Source: Gammaproteobacteria bacterium UBA4475 (GTDB lineage: Bacteria; Pseudomonadota; Gammaproteobacteria; Pseudomonadales; Azotimanducaceae). Taken from it: 10,648 nt of DNA. This document shows positions 1 through 7,043 of this stretch, one piece after another. The translations under genes and the position numbers were made by a program. Under the pieces are notes generated by a model. The model was not told the DNA's origin and did not search any database. It saw nothing but the letters and a program-made list of their open reading frames with translations. Positions within the stretch are counted from its first letter, which is position 1. Each line of letters opens with the position of its first letter. The stretch is from contig DGOD01000221.1 of assembly GCA_002389265.1 (NCBI GenBank), positions 1-10,648 on the forward strand. Reading direction: 5' to 3'.

Positions 1-690
1 GGCTTTAAGAAAGACAGGGCGATATTCGAAGATTTGATATATCAAAATATAGTTCAGCCAGGCGGTCAAACTGACGCGACCTCGGAATCACCGACCGGTT
101 TGATGCTAGGTACCGGCACGCGAGTTGTGGGCACTGAAAAACTGCATATGCAAGGAAGCATGATGTCCACTGAGAACGCATTGGATATTGCAATTGCTGG
201 CGACGGTTACTTCGCGATAGAACAAGGCGATGGTAGTACAGCATACACCAGAGACGGCTCGTTCAAATTGTCGGCGCAGGGTGAGATGGTAACCTCTGGT
301 GGACAAATGTTAATCCCTGCGATTCTTATTCCAGCTGACGCCTCTAGCATCACCATCGGTCGCGACGGCACGGTTACCGCGGAGTTGCAAGCAGGTGCCG
401 GAGCCGTGCAAGTGGGGCAGTTAGAGGTCAGCCGTTTCGTGAACAATTCGGGACTGCAACCTCTGGGGCGTAACTTGTACAAAACGACCGCAGCTAGTGG
501 TGAGGCGGTCGTTGGTATTCCTGGTGAGGCTGGCGTGGGAAGTCTTATGCAAGGCACTCTTGAAGCATCGAATGTCAACGTTGTTGAAGAGATGGTCAAC
601 ATGATTGAGGCGCAGCGTGCCTATGAAATCAACTCGAAAGCAATTTCAGCTGCTGATGGCATGCTGAGATTCCTCAATAATAACTTATAA
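1..690 (+). CDS. flgG: Flagellar distal rod protein FlgG, 5'-truncated by the window edge
   Basis: FlgG polymerises into the distal rod, the drive shaft that crosses the periplasm inside the P- and L-rings. The open frame runs from base 1 (GFKKDRAIFEDL) to TAA at 688-690, giving 229 residues. Against the remembered E. coli protein of about 260 residues, roughly 30 N-terminal residues (most of the D0 helix and the SNNxAN-type motif) lie outside the window. The TTG at base 34 is not the start, because the FlgG match continues upstream of it. Family marks visible are the stretch after FEDL (IYQNIVQPGGQ up to GLMLGTG), which separates FlgG from FlgE and FlgF, then AYTRDGSF, SITIGRDG, and the C-terminal SNVNVVEEMVNMIEAQRAYE followed by NSKAISAADGML, the D1/D0 helix. 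The protein has no cysteine. It heads the visible operon and its stop overlaps the flgH ribosome binding site. The assignment is secure. Confidence 0.97.
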   Translation, partial: GFKKDRAIFEDLIYQNIVQPGGQTDATSESPTGLMLGTGTRVVGTEKLHMQGSMMSTENALDIAIAGDGYFAIEQGDGSTAYTRDGSFKLSAQGEMVTSGGQMLIPAILIPADASSITIGRDGTVTAELQAGAGAVQVGQLEVSRFVNNSGLQPLGRNLYKTTAASGEAVVGIPGEAGVGSLMQGTLEASNVNVVEEMVNMIEAQRAYEINSKAISAADGMLRFLNNNL

Positions 691-693
691 GGA
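689..693 (+). promoter_or_regulatory. Ribosome binding site of flgH
   Basis: AAGGA lies 8 bases before the flgH ATG at 702 and includes the last two bases of the flgG stop codon. This supports the 702 start and suggests flgG and flgH are translated from one message. Confidence 0.6.
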
Positions 694-701
694 TTAAGGC
701 T

Positions 702-1379
702 ATGAGGTCTTCCTCGCTGGTGATTCTACCACTCATTTTGTCGGGGTGTGCTTCGGTGGCACCTGCGCCGTTTGAGCGTACGGCTTATCCAAGTCAAAGT
801 ATTCCTGTTGTACAGGATGTGGTTCGTACGGGTTCGATCTTCGATAATGGCAATCGCCTTTATCCAACACGACGAGCGTATCAATCAGGCGATATTCAGA
901 TCGGACACCTGATCACCGTTGTCCTGGCTGAAACAACTCAAGCATCGCGATCTGGAAATGTTTCAACTTCGCGGGCATCAACCAATGACGTGCTAGGTGT
1001 CAACCAAGTCGGAGCGATGGTGCCCGGAAGTAGTTTCTTTCAGGATTTGAGCCTAAGCGGTGCCAATATCACCAGTGAAGGCGTTGGGTCAGCGGGTCAG
1101 GCGAACTCTCTATCTGGATCAATAGCGGCAGTGGTAGTGCAAGTATTTCCTAATGGTAATCTACTGATCGAGGGCGACAAAAAGCTGACCCTCACTGAGG
1201 GTAGTGAATACATTAAGTTAAGCGGCGTGATCCGCGCTGTAGATGTACAGCCAGACAATACTATTTTATCTCGTAGGATCGCGAACGCACAGATCTCCTA
1301 CAGTGGTACCGGTGATCTTGTTTCTGCGTCGAAGCCGGGCTGGTTAACCAGGGCGCTTTACGAAGTGTGGCCATTCTAA
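702..1379 (+). CDS. flgH: Flagellar L-ring lipoprotein FlgH
   Basis: FlgH forms the L-ring, the outer-membrane bushing around the distal rod. The 225-residue product is close to the E. coli length (about 232). It starts with a lipoprotein signal: hydrophobic residues 6-13 and a lipobox LSGC with the lipidated cysteine at position 16, so the mature protein should be anchored in the outer membrane. Family motifs include GSIFDNG (about 45-51), the GDIQIGHLITVVLAE segment, the VFPNGNLLIEGDKKL segment with EYIKLSGVIR after it, and the C-terminal ISYSGTGDL and PGWLTR. The lipobox cysteine is the only cysteine. The start has a good ribosome binding site, AAGGA 8 bases upstream. Its TAA stop at 1377-1379 overlaps the preferred flgI ATG, a coupled arrangement. 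The assignment is secure. Confidence 0.97.
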   Translation: MRSSSLVILPLILSGCASVAPAPFERTAYPSQSIPVVQDVVRTGSIFDNGNRLYPTRRAYQSGDIQIGHLITVVLAETTQASRSGNVSTSRASTNDVLGVNQVGAMVPGSSFFQDLSLSGANITSEGVGSAGQANSLSGSIAAVVVQVFPNGNLLIEGDKKLTLTEGSEYIKLSGVIRAVDVQPDNTILSRRIANAQISYSGTGDLVSASKPGWLTRALYEVWPF

Positions 1380-2536
1380 TGAAAATATTAAAAATATTAA
1401 TACTAAGTGTTTTTTGCAGTGCGTCAATGACTGTATCAGCAGATCGAGTCAAGGACCTAACCGATGTGGGTGGTGTTCGTTCAAACCAATTGGTGGGCTA
1501 CGGGCTGGTTGTTGGATTGGGTGGAACTGGTGATGGAAAAGACTTGTCATTCACCGGGCAAAGCTTGAAGTCATTCTTGTCGGGTCTGGGTGTCAGTGTC
1601 GATGGTCCTATATCAGAGTTTGATCTAGGAGACAGTCTGCGGGATTTGGCCAGCCAGAATGCCAGAAAAGATTTGAAGCTGGAGAACGTTGCGGCGGTAA
1701 TGGTGACGGCAGAGCTGCCACCCTTTATTAAGCCTGGACAGAGAATTGATATAAATGTGTCGGCGATTGGTGTGGCGAGCAGTCTGCGTGGTGGCAACCT
1801 GATCATGGCTGAGCTTAAAGGTGTCGATGGTCAAATCTACGCACTAGCACAAGGTCCACTGACGGTGACCGGAGTTTCTGTGAACGCGGCGGGTACCAGC
1901 GTTGAAATTGGAGTGCCAACCTCAGGTCGTATTCCTAACGGCGCTATCGTCGAGCGTATGGTAGAAACCCCATTTAACAACAGCTCCCACGTCGTTCTTA
2001 ACGTCAGAGACGCAGACTTTTCTACGAGCAACGCGATCGCAAATATGATTAATGAGACGTTTGGTTGGGGAACTGCAGAGGCCTTAGATAGTGTGTCTGT
2101 CGCACTTTTAGTCCCTGATGAGGGGCGCGAGCGTGTTGCTTTCATGAGCGCTATCGAAAACTTAGAAGTTGTGCCAGGAGAGCCTACGGCCAGAGTGATT
2201 GTTAATTCAAGGACTGGTACTGCAGTAATTAATCGCAGTGTCAGAGTAACCGCTGCTGCTGTGTCCCACGGTGCAATTACAGTTCGAATCAATACCGACA
2301 ATAATGTGGTTCAACCCAACGCGTTCGCCGAGGGCGAAACTGTCGAGGTTGCGAACGCGGATATACAAGTCTCTGAAGCCGGCGCAGGCAATATGTTTAT
2401 GTTTGAATCAGGCGTTGAACTTAGAGACATTGTTGACGCAGTCAATCGCATTGGCGCAACCCCTTCATCGTTGATTGCTATTTTGGAAGCGCTGAAGCGC
2501 TCAGGCAGTCTGCGAGCAGAACTAGTGGTGATATAG
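1379..2536 (+). CDS. flgI: Flagellar P-ring protein FlgI
   Basis: FlgI is exported by the Sec pathway and assembles in the periplasm as the P-ring around the rod at the peptidoglycan layer. From ATG 1379 it is 385 residues; E. coli FlgI is about 365. Residues 1-21 are a Sec signal (two Lys, hydrophobic core, likely cleavage VSA|DRVKDL). Conserved blocks are the QLVGYGLVVGLGGTGDG run, NVAAVMVTAELPPF, SLRGGNL, GVDGQIYALAQG, VINSRTG-like IVNSRTGTAVINR, and the C-terminal AVNRIGATPSSLIAILEALK. I chose 1379 over the in-frame GTG at 1367 because ATG overlaps the flgH stop (TAATG) and leaves a normal signal peptide with an early lysine. Neither start has a strong Shine-Dalgarno. The mature protein has no cysteine and carries an extra acidic stretch at about residues 76-97 compared with E. 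coli. It abuts flgJ with no gap. Confidence 0.96.
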   Translation: MKILKILILSVFCSASMTVSADRVKDLTDVGGVRSNQLVGYGLVVGLGGTGDGKDLSFTGQSLKSFLSGLGVSVDGPISEFDLGDSLRDLASQNARKDLKLENVAAVMVTAELPPFIKPGQRIDINVSAIGVASSLRGGNLIMAELKGVDGQIYALAQGPLTVTGVSVNAAGTSVEIGVPTSGRIPNGAIVERMVETPFNNSSHVVLNVRDADFSTSNAIANMINETFGWGTAEALDSVSVALLVPDEGRERVAFMSAIENLEVVPGEPTARVIVNSRTGTAVINRSVRVTAAAVSHGAITVRINTDNNVVQPNAFAEGETVEVANADIQVSEAGAGNMFMFESGVELRDIVDAVNRIGATPSSLIAILEALKRSGSLRAELVVI

Positions 2537-2905
2537 ATGGAAGTGTCTACGGGATTTTATGATATTGCGGGTCTGGCTAAGTTGCGGGTGGAGGCGACTA
2601 CCGATGAGAATGCCGCAGCTCGAAAAGTCGGTACTCAATTCGAAGCGATGTTCCTGCAGGATATGATGAAATCAATGCGCGCTGCCATAGAGCCTTTTAA
2701 AGATGAAAATTCAGAGTCAAGTGAGTTAGATACCTATCAAGAGATGTTTGATAAGGAAATTTCAATCTCGATGGCGGACCGCGGATCACTGGGTGTAGCC
2801 GATTGGCTCGTCAGTCATTCGAATATGATAAGCGGTAAGCAAGAAGCGAGCGCTAAATCGGCGGATGGCTATAAAACAGATTTTACTAATATAAAAACTC
2901 GTTGA
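2537..2905 (+). CDS. flgJ: FlgJ-type rod-cap protein, rod-binding domain only
   Basis: FlgJ caps the growing rod and helps it assemble through the periplasm. In E. coli and Salmonella it also has a C-terminal glucosaminidase domain that opens the peptidoglycan. This product is 122 residues and matches only the N-terminal rod-binding domain: AARKVGTQFEAMFLQDMMKS (about 27-46) corresponds to the enteric segment ending VEGMFVQMMLKSMR, and YQEMFDKEISISMADRGSLGVADWLV (about 67-92) to the YTSMYDQQIAQQM...GLGLAEMMV block. A polar tail of about 25 residues follows and ends at TGA 2903-2905. The next gene starts 114 bases later, so no muramidase domain is left or frameshifted here. It starts directly after the flgI stop, with GGTGA at 2526-2530 as a plausible weak ribosome binding site. 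The symbol rests on the domain match and on the flgI-flgK position. Confidence 0.92.
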   Translation: MEVSTGFYDIAGLAKLRVEATTDENAAARKVGTQFEAMFLQDMMKSMRAAIEPFKDENSESSELDTYQEMFDKEISISMADRGSLGVADWLVSHSNMISGKQEASAKSADGYKTDFTNIKTR

Positions 2906-3019
2906 GTACTAGCTTAAAGAAGATCTCAGAGTTGGTGTAAAAAAGGACCAAAATTTGGTTTGCAGGCCCTTAGAATTACAGCCTGGAAAGCCAGCAATAC
3001 TACATAGTGTGAAGCAATT
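2906..3019 (+). other. flgJ-flgK intergenic gap with possible promoter elements
   Basis: This is the largest break inside the flagellar gene run. It holds an odd palindrome at 2947-2959 and a TAGAAT hexamer at 2971-2976 that matches a sigma-70 -10 box at five of six positions, but no recognisable -35 lies 16-18 bases upstream. I could not find a sigma-28 (TAAA...GCCGATAA) or sigma-54 (GG-N10-GC) promoter. GAAG at 3011-3014, 5 bases before the flgK ATG, is the likely ribosome binding site. Whether flgK has its own promoter is undecided. Confidence 0.4.
2947..2959. repeat. Odd palindrome ACCAAA-A-TTTGGT upstream of flgK
   Basis: Two perfect 6-base half-sites flank one central A. On RNA it could form a 5-bp hairpin with an AAT loop. 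On DNA its symmetry would suit a dimeric regulator. It sits 12 bases upstream of the TAGAAT hexamer. No family of regulator is identified, and a chance palindrome of this size is possible. Confidence 0.35.
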
Positions 3020-6004
3020 ATGACCGATTTATTGTCAATAGGCACCTCAGCGACGCAGCTATACCGTCAAGCCTTAACGACGGTGAGTAATAACATAGCG
3101 AACATGAATACTGAGGGGTATTCTCGACAGGAAATTGTGAGCGTCGAAAATTCTCCTAGCCTTCAAGGCGTTTACTATCTTGGGACCGGTTCTACAGTCG
3201 AGTCTGTTACTAGAGCCTATGATGCTTTTGCTGAAGAAAATCTTCGCAACAGCACCAGTGAGCTCAGTTTCCAGCAGCCAACAATTCAGTACGCTAATCG
3301 TATCGTTGATGTTATGGGTTCCGATACGGCAGGGCTATCGGGCGCTATGGATAAGTTTTTTGCAGGTGCTAATGAGCTAACGACTAACCCGAGTTCGACT
3401 GTTCTTAGAACAAGCTTTCTGGCTGCGGCTGATTTTCTTGCAACAAGAATGTCGTCTATTGCTGGGCAGTTGGATGCTATTGGGTCAGAGGCAACAGCAG
3501 ATATTGACAACGGTGTGAAGCAAATTAACAGCATCACAGATCAGCTAGCTATAATTAATACCAAACTACAACGCAAGCTAACAGAAGCTAGTCAGCCTGC
3601 GGCATTGCTGGATAAGCGTGACTTACTGTTAAGAGAGCTATCAGGATTAGTGAAGATAGAGGTCAAGATTGCGACCTCTGGAGCGGCTGACGTGCGTTTG
3701 GCTGGAGGAGGGGAAACTTCGAGTCTTTTAAAAGGGCAAAATGCAAGTGTACTGAGAGTAGCCCATGGTACCAGTGTTATTGATCGGTCGACCATCACAC
3801 TCGAGTTGAAAGGCGGGCAGGCTAAGGGGCAACAGTATCAACTGCCAGGATTACAGGGTGGTTCGGTAGGTGGCTTGTTGGACCTCAAGAATAACCTTTT
3901 ACATAGAGCCATAGAAGATTTAGATCATTTTGCCTTGACGCTGGCTAGTGAGGTTAACGATGTTCATCGTGCGGGATTAGATTTGAATGGTAATTTAGGT
4001 GGGGATATTTTTCGTGTCGATCCGACTGTTGAAATAGAATCGCAGACAGGTGGTTCCCTCGGCAACCTGAATGTCAGTGTCGTCAATTCTGAGGAAGCGG
4101 TTAGTGAACAGTTGACGCTAACATGGGACAAACAAAATAATGGATTCATCGTTGATGACAATGCTGTCAGGACATTTTTCGCCGCTAATGATGTAGGTGA
4201 GGTTGATCTTCATGGAGTAAAGCTAAAAAATGTCGGCGATTTACAGGATGGTGAAGTTCTCACGTTAACTGTGGTTGACCGTCCGGCCAAGTTTATGACG
4301 ATGGTTATACAAAACGAAAATGAAGTCGCAGCGGCAAGTCGATTAACTGTAATGGCCTCCTCTGCTAATGTTTCGTCAGCGCTGCCTCAGATTGAATACA
4401 GCAACTCCAGCCCAAATGCGAGCTTAGTGGCCCCAGGTGTGTTTGATTTGTCAACAGCTAATGTTCGTCAATTCGACGCTACCGTTAGCTTCAGTAGTAG
4501 CGAGCTTTGGGCCCAGGTGCCATCGGGAACGACCAATTTTAGGGTTGAAATACAGCCGAGTGAGACGAGTTCTGTGCAGTTGCAGTTGGTGACAGCCAAC
4601 GGTGTTCAATTGCTAGGTGGATCAGTTTCAGATCCTGAAACGCTGTTGTCGAATGAGTTTTTCGATTCATTGGCAGTTTACAGTGATGCAGCATTGCAAA
4701 ACGAAGCCGTCGCGAGTTATCGAGATTTAGGTATAGTCTATGGCTATCGAGCTGAGACCGCGCTCGGTGCGACAAGTACATTAACCACGGTGACCACGGG
4801 ATCAATTCCTCAGCAAGTAAATGCTACAGGTGTCGACGAATCGATTATTGGAGCTGGTGATTTGCGGTTGAATGGTATCGCGCTTAGTGAACTAGTGTTG
4901 CCAGCTAATGAAGAGTTATCGGCACTAGACGTGGTTGCGTGGCTTAACCAGCAGAGCGACGATACTGGGGTGTCAGCGCAAGCGACTAACCTGCTCAAGG
5001 TAAATCCGTCAACGTTAGCCTACGGCTCGAGTTTGGTGCTGAACAATGTGGTTATTACCGGCGCAGAATCAGCTCTTAATGTAGATGCGCTGGTTTCGGT
5101 TATTAACGGTGCAAGTGCTGCGACAAATATTGATGCATATATTGATGTCGATGGAAAAATTAATCTGTTGAATAGGCCGGGTCACGAAGGCGAAGGCATT
5201 ACGCTTGCCAGTACTGACGTTGATGGGGTTAATACCCTAGGACTATCCTCAAAACTGTATTCGGGTCAGATAATCCTGGATTCGGCGGATGGTCTTCAGT
5301 TTGACTTGGTAACCTCTGCAGGCCACGGTGGTAAGCCCGCAGATTTAGCCGCACTTGGTTTGTCAACGGGATTGTATTTTTCAGGAACAGTGCCGGAAGA
5401 TTTAGCGATATTGGTGACGGGAGATGAGCCAGGTAGTACTTCAGTTAAGGCTGCTTCAGGCGGTGTGCTCAATCAAAGCAATAGCCCAAGAGTTATGGAA
5501 GCTAAATTTTCGATCAGCTTTTCCGATGATGGAACTTACTCGATCACCGAAGTTGAATCTGGTTCGATCGTAGCGAAGCGAATTTATGATCATCTAATTG
5601 GTGTGCAGTACGGCGATATCACGGTACGTTTTGATCAAGCGCCAGAAGCAGGTGATGAATTTGTTATAGAGCCAGCAGCAGCAGGTTCTGGCAATAATGG
5701 GTCTATTGCTGCGCTAGCAAATCTTCAGCAAGAAAGAGTTTTCGTCGGTGGTAATACGTTTTCGGGCGGTTACATCAAAATACTTAACGACGTGGGTACT
5801 AAAAGTTTTGCCGCAACCATAGCAAATGACGCTTTAGAGGTTGTCTATCAGCAGGCCGTCGAAAAAAGAGATTCAAAAGTGGGCGTTAGTCTAGACCAAG
5901 AAGCGGCATCGTTAATTAGATTTCAGCAAGCTTTTCAGGCAGCAGCACAGGTGATTCAAACATCCTCGAAGCTGTTTGACACGATTCTCAGTGCAAGCAA
6001 TTAA
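3020..6004 (+). CDS. flgK: Hook-filament junction protein FlgK (HAP1) with a very large central insertion
   Basis: FlgK is exported through the flagellar type III apparatus and forms the first junction ring between hook and filament. The ends are typical: residues 1-40 carry the D0 helix with SNNIANMNTEGYSRQ, residues 80-330 a long D1 helical region with TNPSSTVLR, PAALLDKRDLLLRELS and LDLNGNLGGDIF, and the C-terminus has GDEFVIEPA (878-886), NGSIAALANLQ, VSLDQEAASLIRFQQAFQAAAQVIQT and LFDTIL. At 994 residues it is far longer than the E. coli protein (547). The excess lies at about residues 332-824 (bases 4013-5491), a serine/threonine/valine-rich, apparently beta-rich region that would be exposed as outer domains. 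Residues 611-660 and 668-730 resemble flagellin IN motifs. There is no cysteine. Assignment from both ends is firm; the role of the insertion is unknown. Confidence 0.96.
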   Translation: MTDLLSIGTSATQLYRQALTTVSNNIANMNTEGYSRQEIVSVENSPSLQGVYYLGTGSTVESVTRAYDAFAEENLRNSTSELSFQQPTIQYANRIVDVMGSDTAGLSGAMDKFFAGANELTTNPSSTVLRTSFLAAADFLATRMSSIAGQLDAIGSEATADIDNGVKQINSITDQLAIINTKLQRKLTEASQPAALLDKRDLLLRELSGLVKIEVKIATSGAADVRLAGGGETSSLLKGQNASVLRVAHGTSVIDRSTITLELKGGQAKGQQYQLPGLQGGSVGGLLDLKNNLLHRAIEDLDHFALTLASEVNDVHRAGLDLNGNLGGDIFRVDPTVEIESQTGGSLGNLNVSVVNSEEAVSEQLTLTWDKQNNGFIVDDNAVRTFFAANDVGEVDLHGVKLKNVGDLQDGEVLTLTVVDRPAKFMTMVIQNENEVAAASRLTVMASSANVSSALPQIEYSNSSPNASLVAPGVFDLSTANVRQFDATVSFSSSELWAQVPSGTTNFRVEIQPSETSSVQLQLVTANGVQLLGGSVSDPETLLSNEFFDSLAVYSDAALQNEAVASYRDLGIVYGYRAETALGATSTLTTVTTGSIPQQVNATGVDESIIGAGDLRLNGIALSELVLPANEELSALDVVAWLNQQSDDTGVSAQATNLLKVNPSTLAYGSSLVLNNVVITGAESALNVDALVSVINGASAATNIDAYIDVDGKINLLNRPGHEGEGITLASTDVDGVNTLGLSSKLYSGQIILDSADGLQFDLVTSAGHGGKPADLAALGLSTGLYFSGTVPEDLAILVTGDEPGSTSVKAASGGVLNQSNSPRVMEAKFSISFSDDGTYSITEVESGSIVAKRIYDHLIGVQYGDITVRFDQAPEAGDEFVIEPAAAGSGNNGSIAALANLQQERVFVGGNTFSGGYIKILNDVGTKSFAATIANDALEVVYQQAVEKRDSKVGVSLDQEAASLIRFQQAFQAAAQVIQTSSKLFDTILSASN

Positions 6005-6018
6005 GGCAGGGCTAAAAC

Positions 6019-6942
6019 ATGAAAATATCAACGAATCAGATGTTTAACAACAGCTCGAACCAGATTGTAACCTCACAATCGAAGATTGCTGATATGCAGG
6101 CTCAACTCGCCACAGGGACTAAATTAGTCAAAGCCAGTGACGAACCCCAACTGGCGGCAGTAGTACTGCGATTAGAAACCGCGATTGCTGAGCGAGAAAG
6201 CTTTCAGCGAAATCTTACGTTGGTGGATGAACGTCTTGCGAATGAAGAGTCCATAGTCCGCGGCGTGGATAACATAATAATTAGGATTCAGGAATTAGCG
6301 ATACAAGGGGCTTCGGATACCGTGGCTGATATTGATCGTGAATACATAGGCATTGAAGTCAAAGGGCTTAGGGACGCGTTGCTGGGCTTGGCGAATTCAC
6401 AGGATAATGAGGGTCGTTACCTTTTTGCTGGCAGTTTGTCAGGAAGTCCCGCATTTCAATCAGCTGATTCAGGTCAAGTGTCATATTCTGGCGATTATGA
6501 AACTTTGAATGTGAACATCGCGAAAAGTCGGACTGTAGAATTAAACAGGCCGGGGACAGAAGTGTTTGGCGCCGTGACTTCGATAGGAAGTGATGGTGAG
6601 CCGATTGAGCAGGGTTTTTTTGACGTGCTCGATAAGCTGGTGGTGTCGCTATCTGAAGGCGGTGGCGCAGCAGTTGCCGATAGTATTGGTGATCTTGATG
6701 CTATTCAGCAGAAAGCCACGCTGGCATTGGTGTCTATTGGCGTTGAACGTTCAAATATAGAATCAGAGCAGGATATACACGCAGAAAGTAAAATTATTCT
6801 GGAGGGGGTTTTATCCAAAGAAAAGGATGTTGACTATTCGGTTCTGGTTACCGAGTTATCCGCGCAGATGGTTGCGCTGGAAGCAGTTCAGAGTAGTTTT
6901 GCAAAGATCGCACAAATGAGTTTGTTAGATTATATACGCTAA
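6019..6942 (+). CDS. flgL: Hook-filament junction protein FlgL (HAP3)
   Basis: FlgL forms the second junction ring, on which the filament is built, and is exported by the flagellar type III system. Its 307 residues are near the E. coli length (about 317). The N-terminal flagellin-like helix MKISTNQMFNNS leads into the signature ATGTKLVKASDEPQLAAVV (about 31-49), equivalent to the flagellin/FlgL SSGKRV..PSDDP element. The second signature LANSQDNEGRYLFAGS (about 123-138) is specific to FlgL. The C-terminal helix runs through YSVLVTELSAQMVALEAVQSSFAKIAQMSLLDYI. No cysteine is present. The ATG has AGGCAGG (6004-6010) 8 bases upstream, and the gene lies 14 bases after flgK, so co-transcription and matched expression with flgK are likely. 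The length and the FAG motif argue against it being a flagellin. Confidence 0.96.
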   Translation: MKISTNQMFNNSSNQIVTSQSKIADMQAQLATGTKLVKASDEPQLAAVVLRLETAIAERESFQRNLTLVDERLANEESIVRGVDNIIIRIQELAIQGASDTVADIDREYIGIEVKGLRDALLGLANSQDNEGRYLFAGSLSGSPAFQSADSGQVSYSGDYETLNVNIAKSRTVELNRPGTEVFGAVTSIGSDGEPIEQGFFDVLDKLVVSLSEGGGAAVADSIGDLDAIQQKATLALVSIGVERSNIESEQDIHAESKIILEGVLSKEKDVDYSVLVTELSAQMVALEAVQSSFAKIAQMSLLDYIR

Positions 6943-7043
6943 AGAACGGTAGCAGCCGTTTGCAGAACCTACCATCGTTTAGCGAGCAATGATGTTTTGA
7001 TGGCGTTTTGTCAGCACGTTAGAGATCAAGATAGGGTATTTTA
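6943..7043 (+). other. flgL-fliD intergenic gap with a weak hairpin
   Basis: A 5-bp inverted repeat, AACGG at 6945-6949 and CCGTT at 6956-6960, starts just after the flgL stop. No T-run follows, so it does not look like an intrinsic terminator, though it could protect or process the message. I see no sigma-28-like promoter for fliD. AGGG at 7033-7036, 7 bases before the fliD ATG, is a suitable ribosome binding site. Confidence 0.35.

Noticed and set aside
34..36. TTG as a start of the first gene
   Set aside because: The FlgG match (GFKKDRAIFEDL) continues in frame to base 1, so the gene is cut by the window and TTG is an internal Leu codon.
2486..2503. Tandem GAAGCGCT repeat near the end of flgI
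   Set aside because: It encodes the conserved EALKRSG segment in frame; two 8-base copies inside a coding region are expected by chance and codon use.
2912..2942. Possible sigma-28 promoter before flgK (TTAAAGAA ... TGGTGTAA)
   Set aside because: The -10 part agrees with GCCGATAA at only three of eight positions; the spacing alone is not enough.
2945..2963. Possible sigma-54 promoter before flgK
   Set aside because: GG at 2945-2946 is followed 10 bases later by GG, not GC, and the TTTGCA at 2959-2964 has no GG at the correct distance.
4784..4799. Direct repeat ACCACGG-TG-ACCACGG in flgK
   Set aside because: It reflects a Thr-Thr-Val-Thr-Thr stretch in the coding frame and is not extended beyond it.
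6945..6960. Intrinsic terminator after flgL
   Set aside because: The stem is only 5 bp and no T-run follows.
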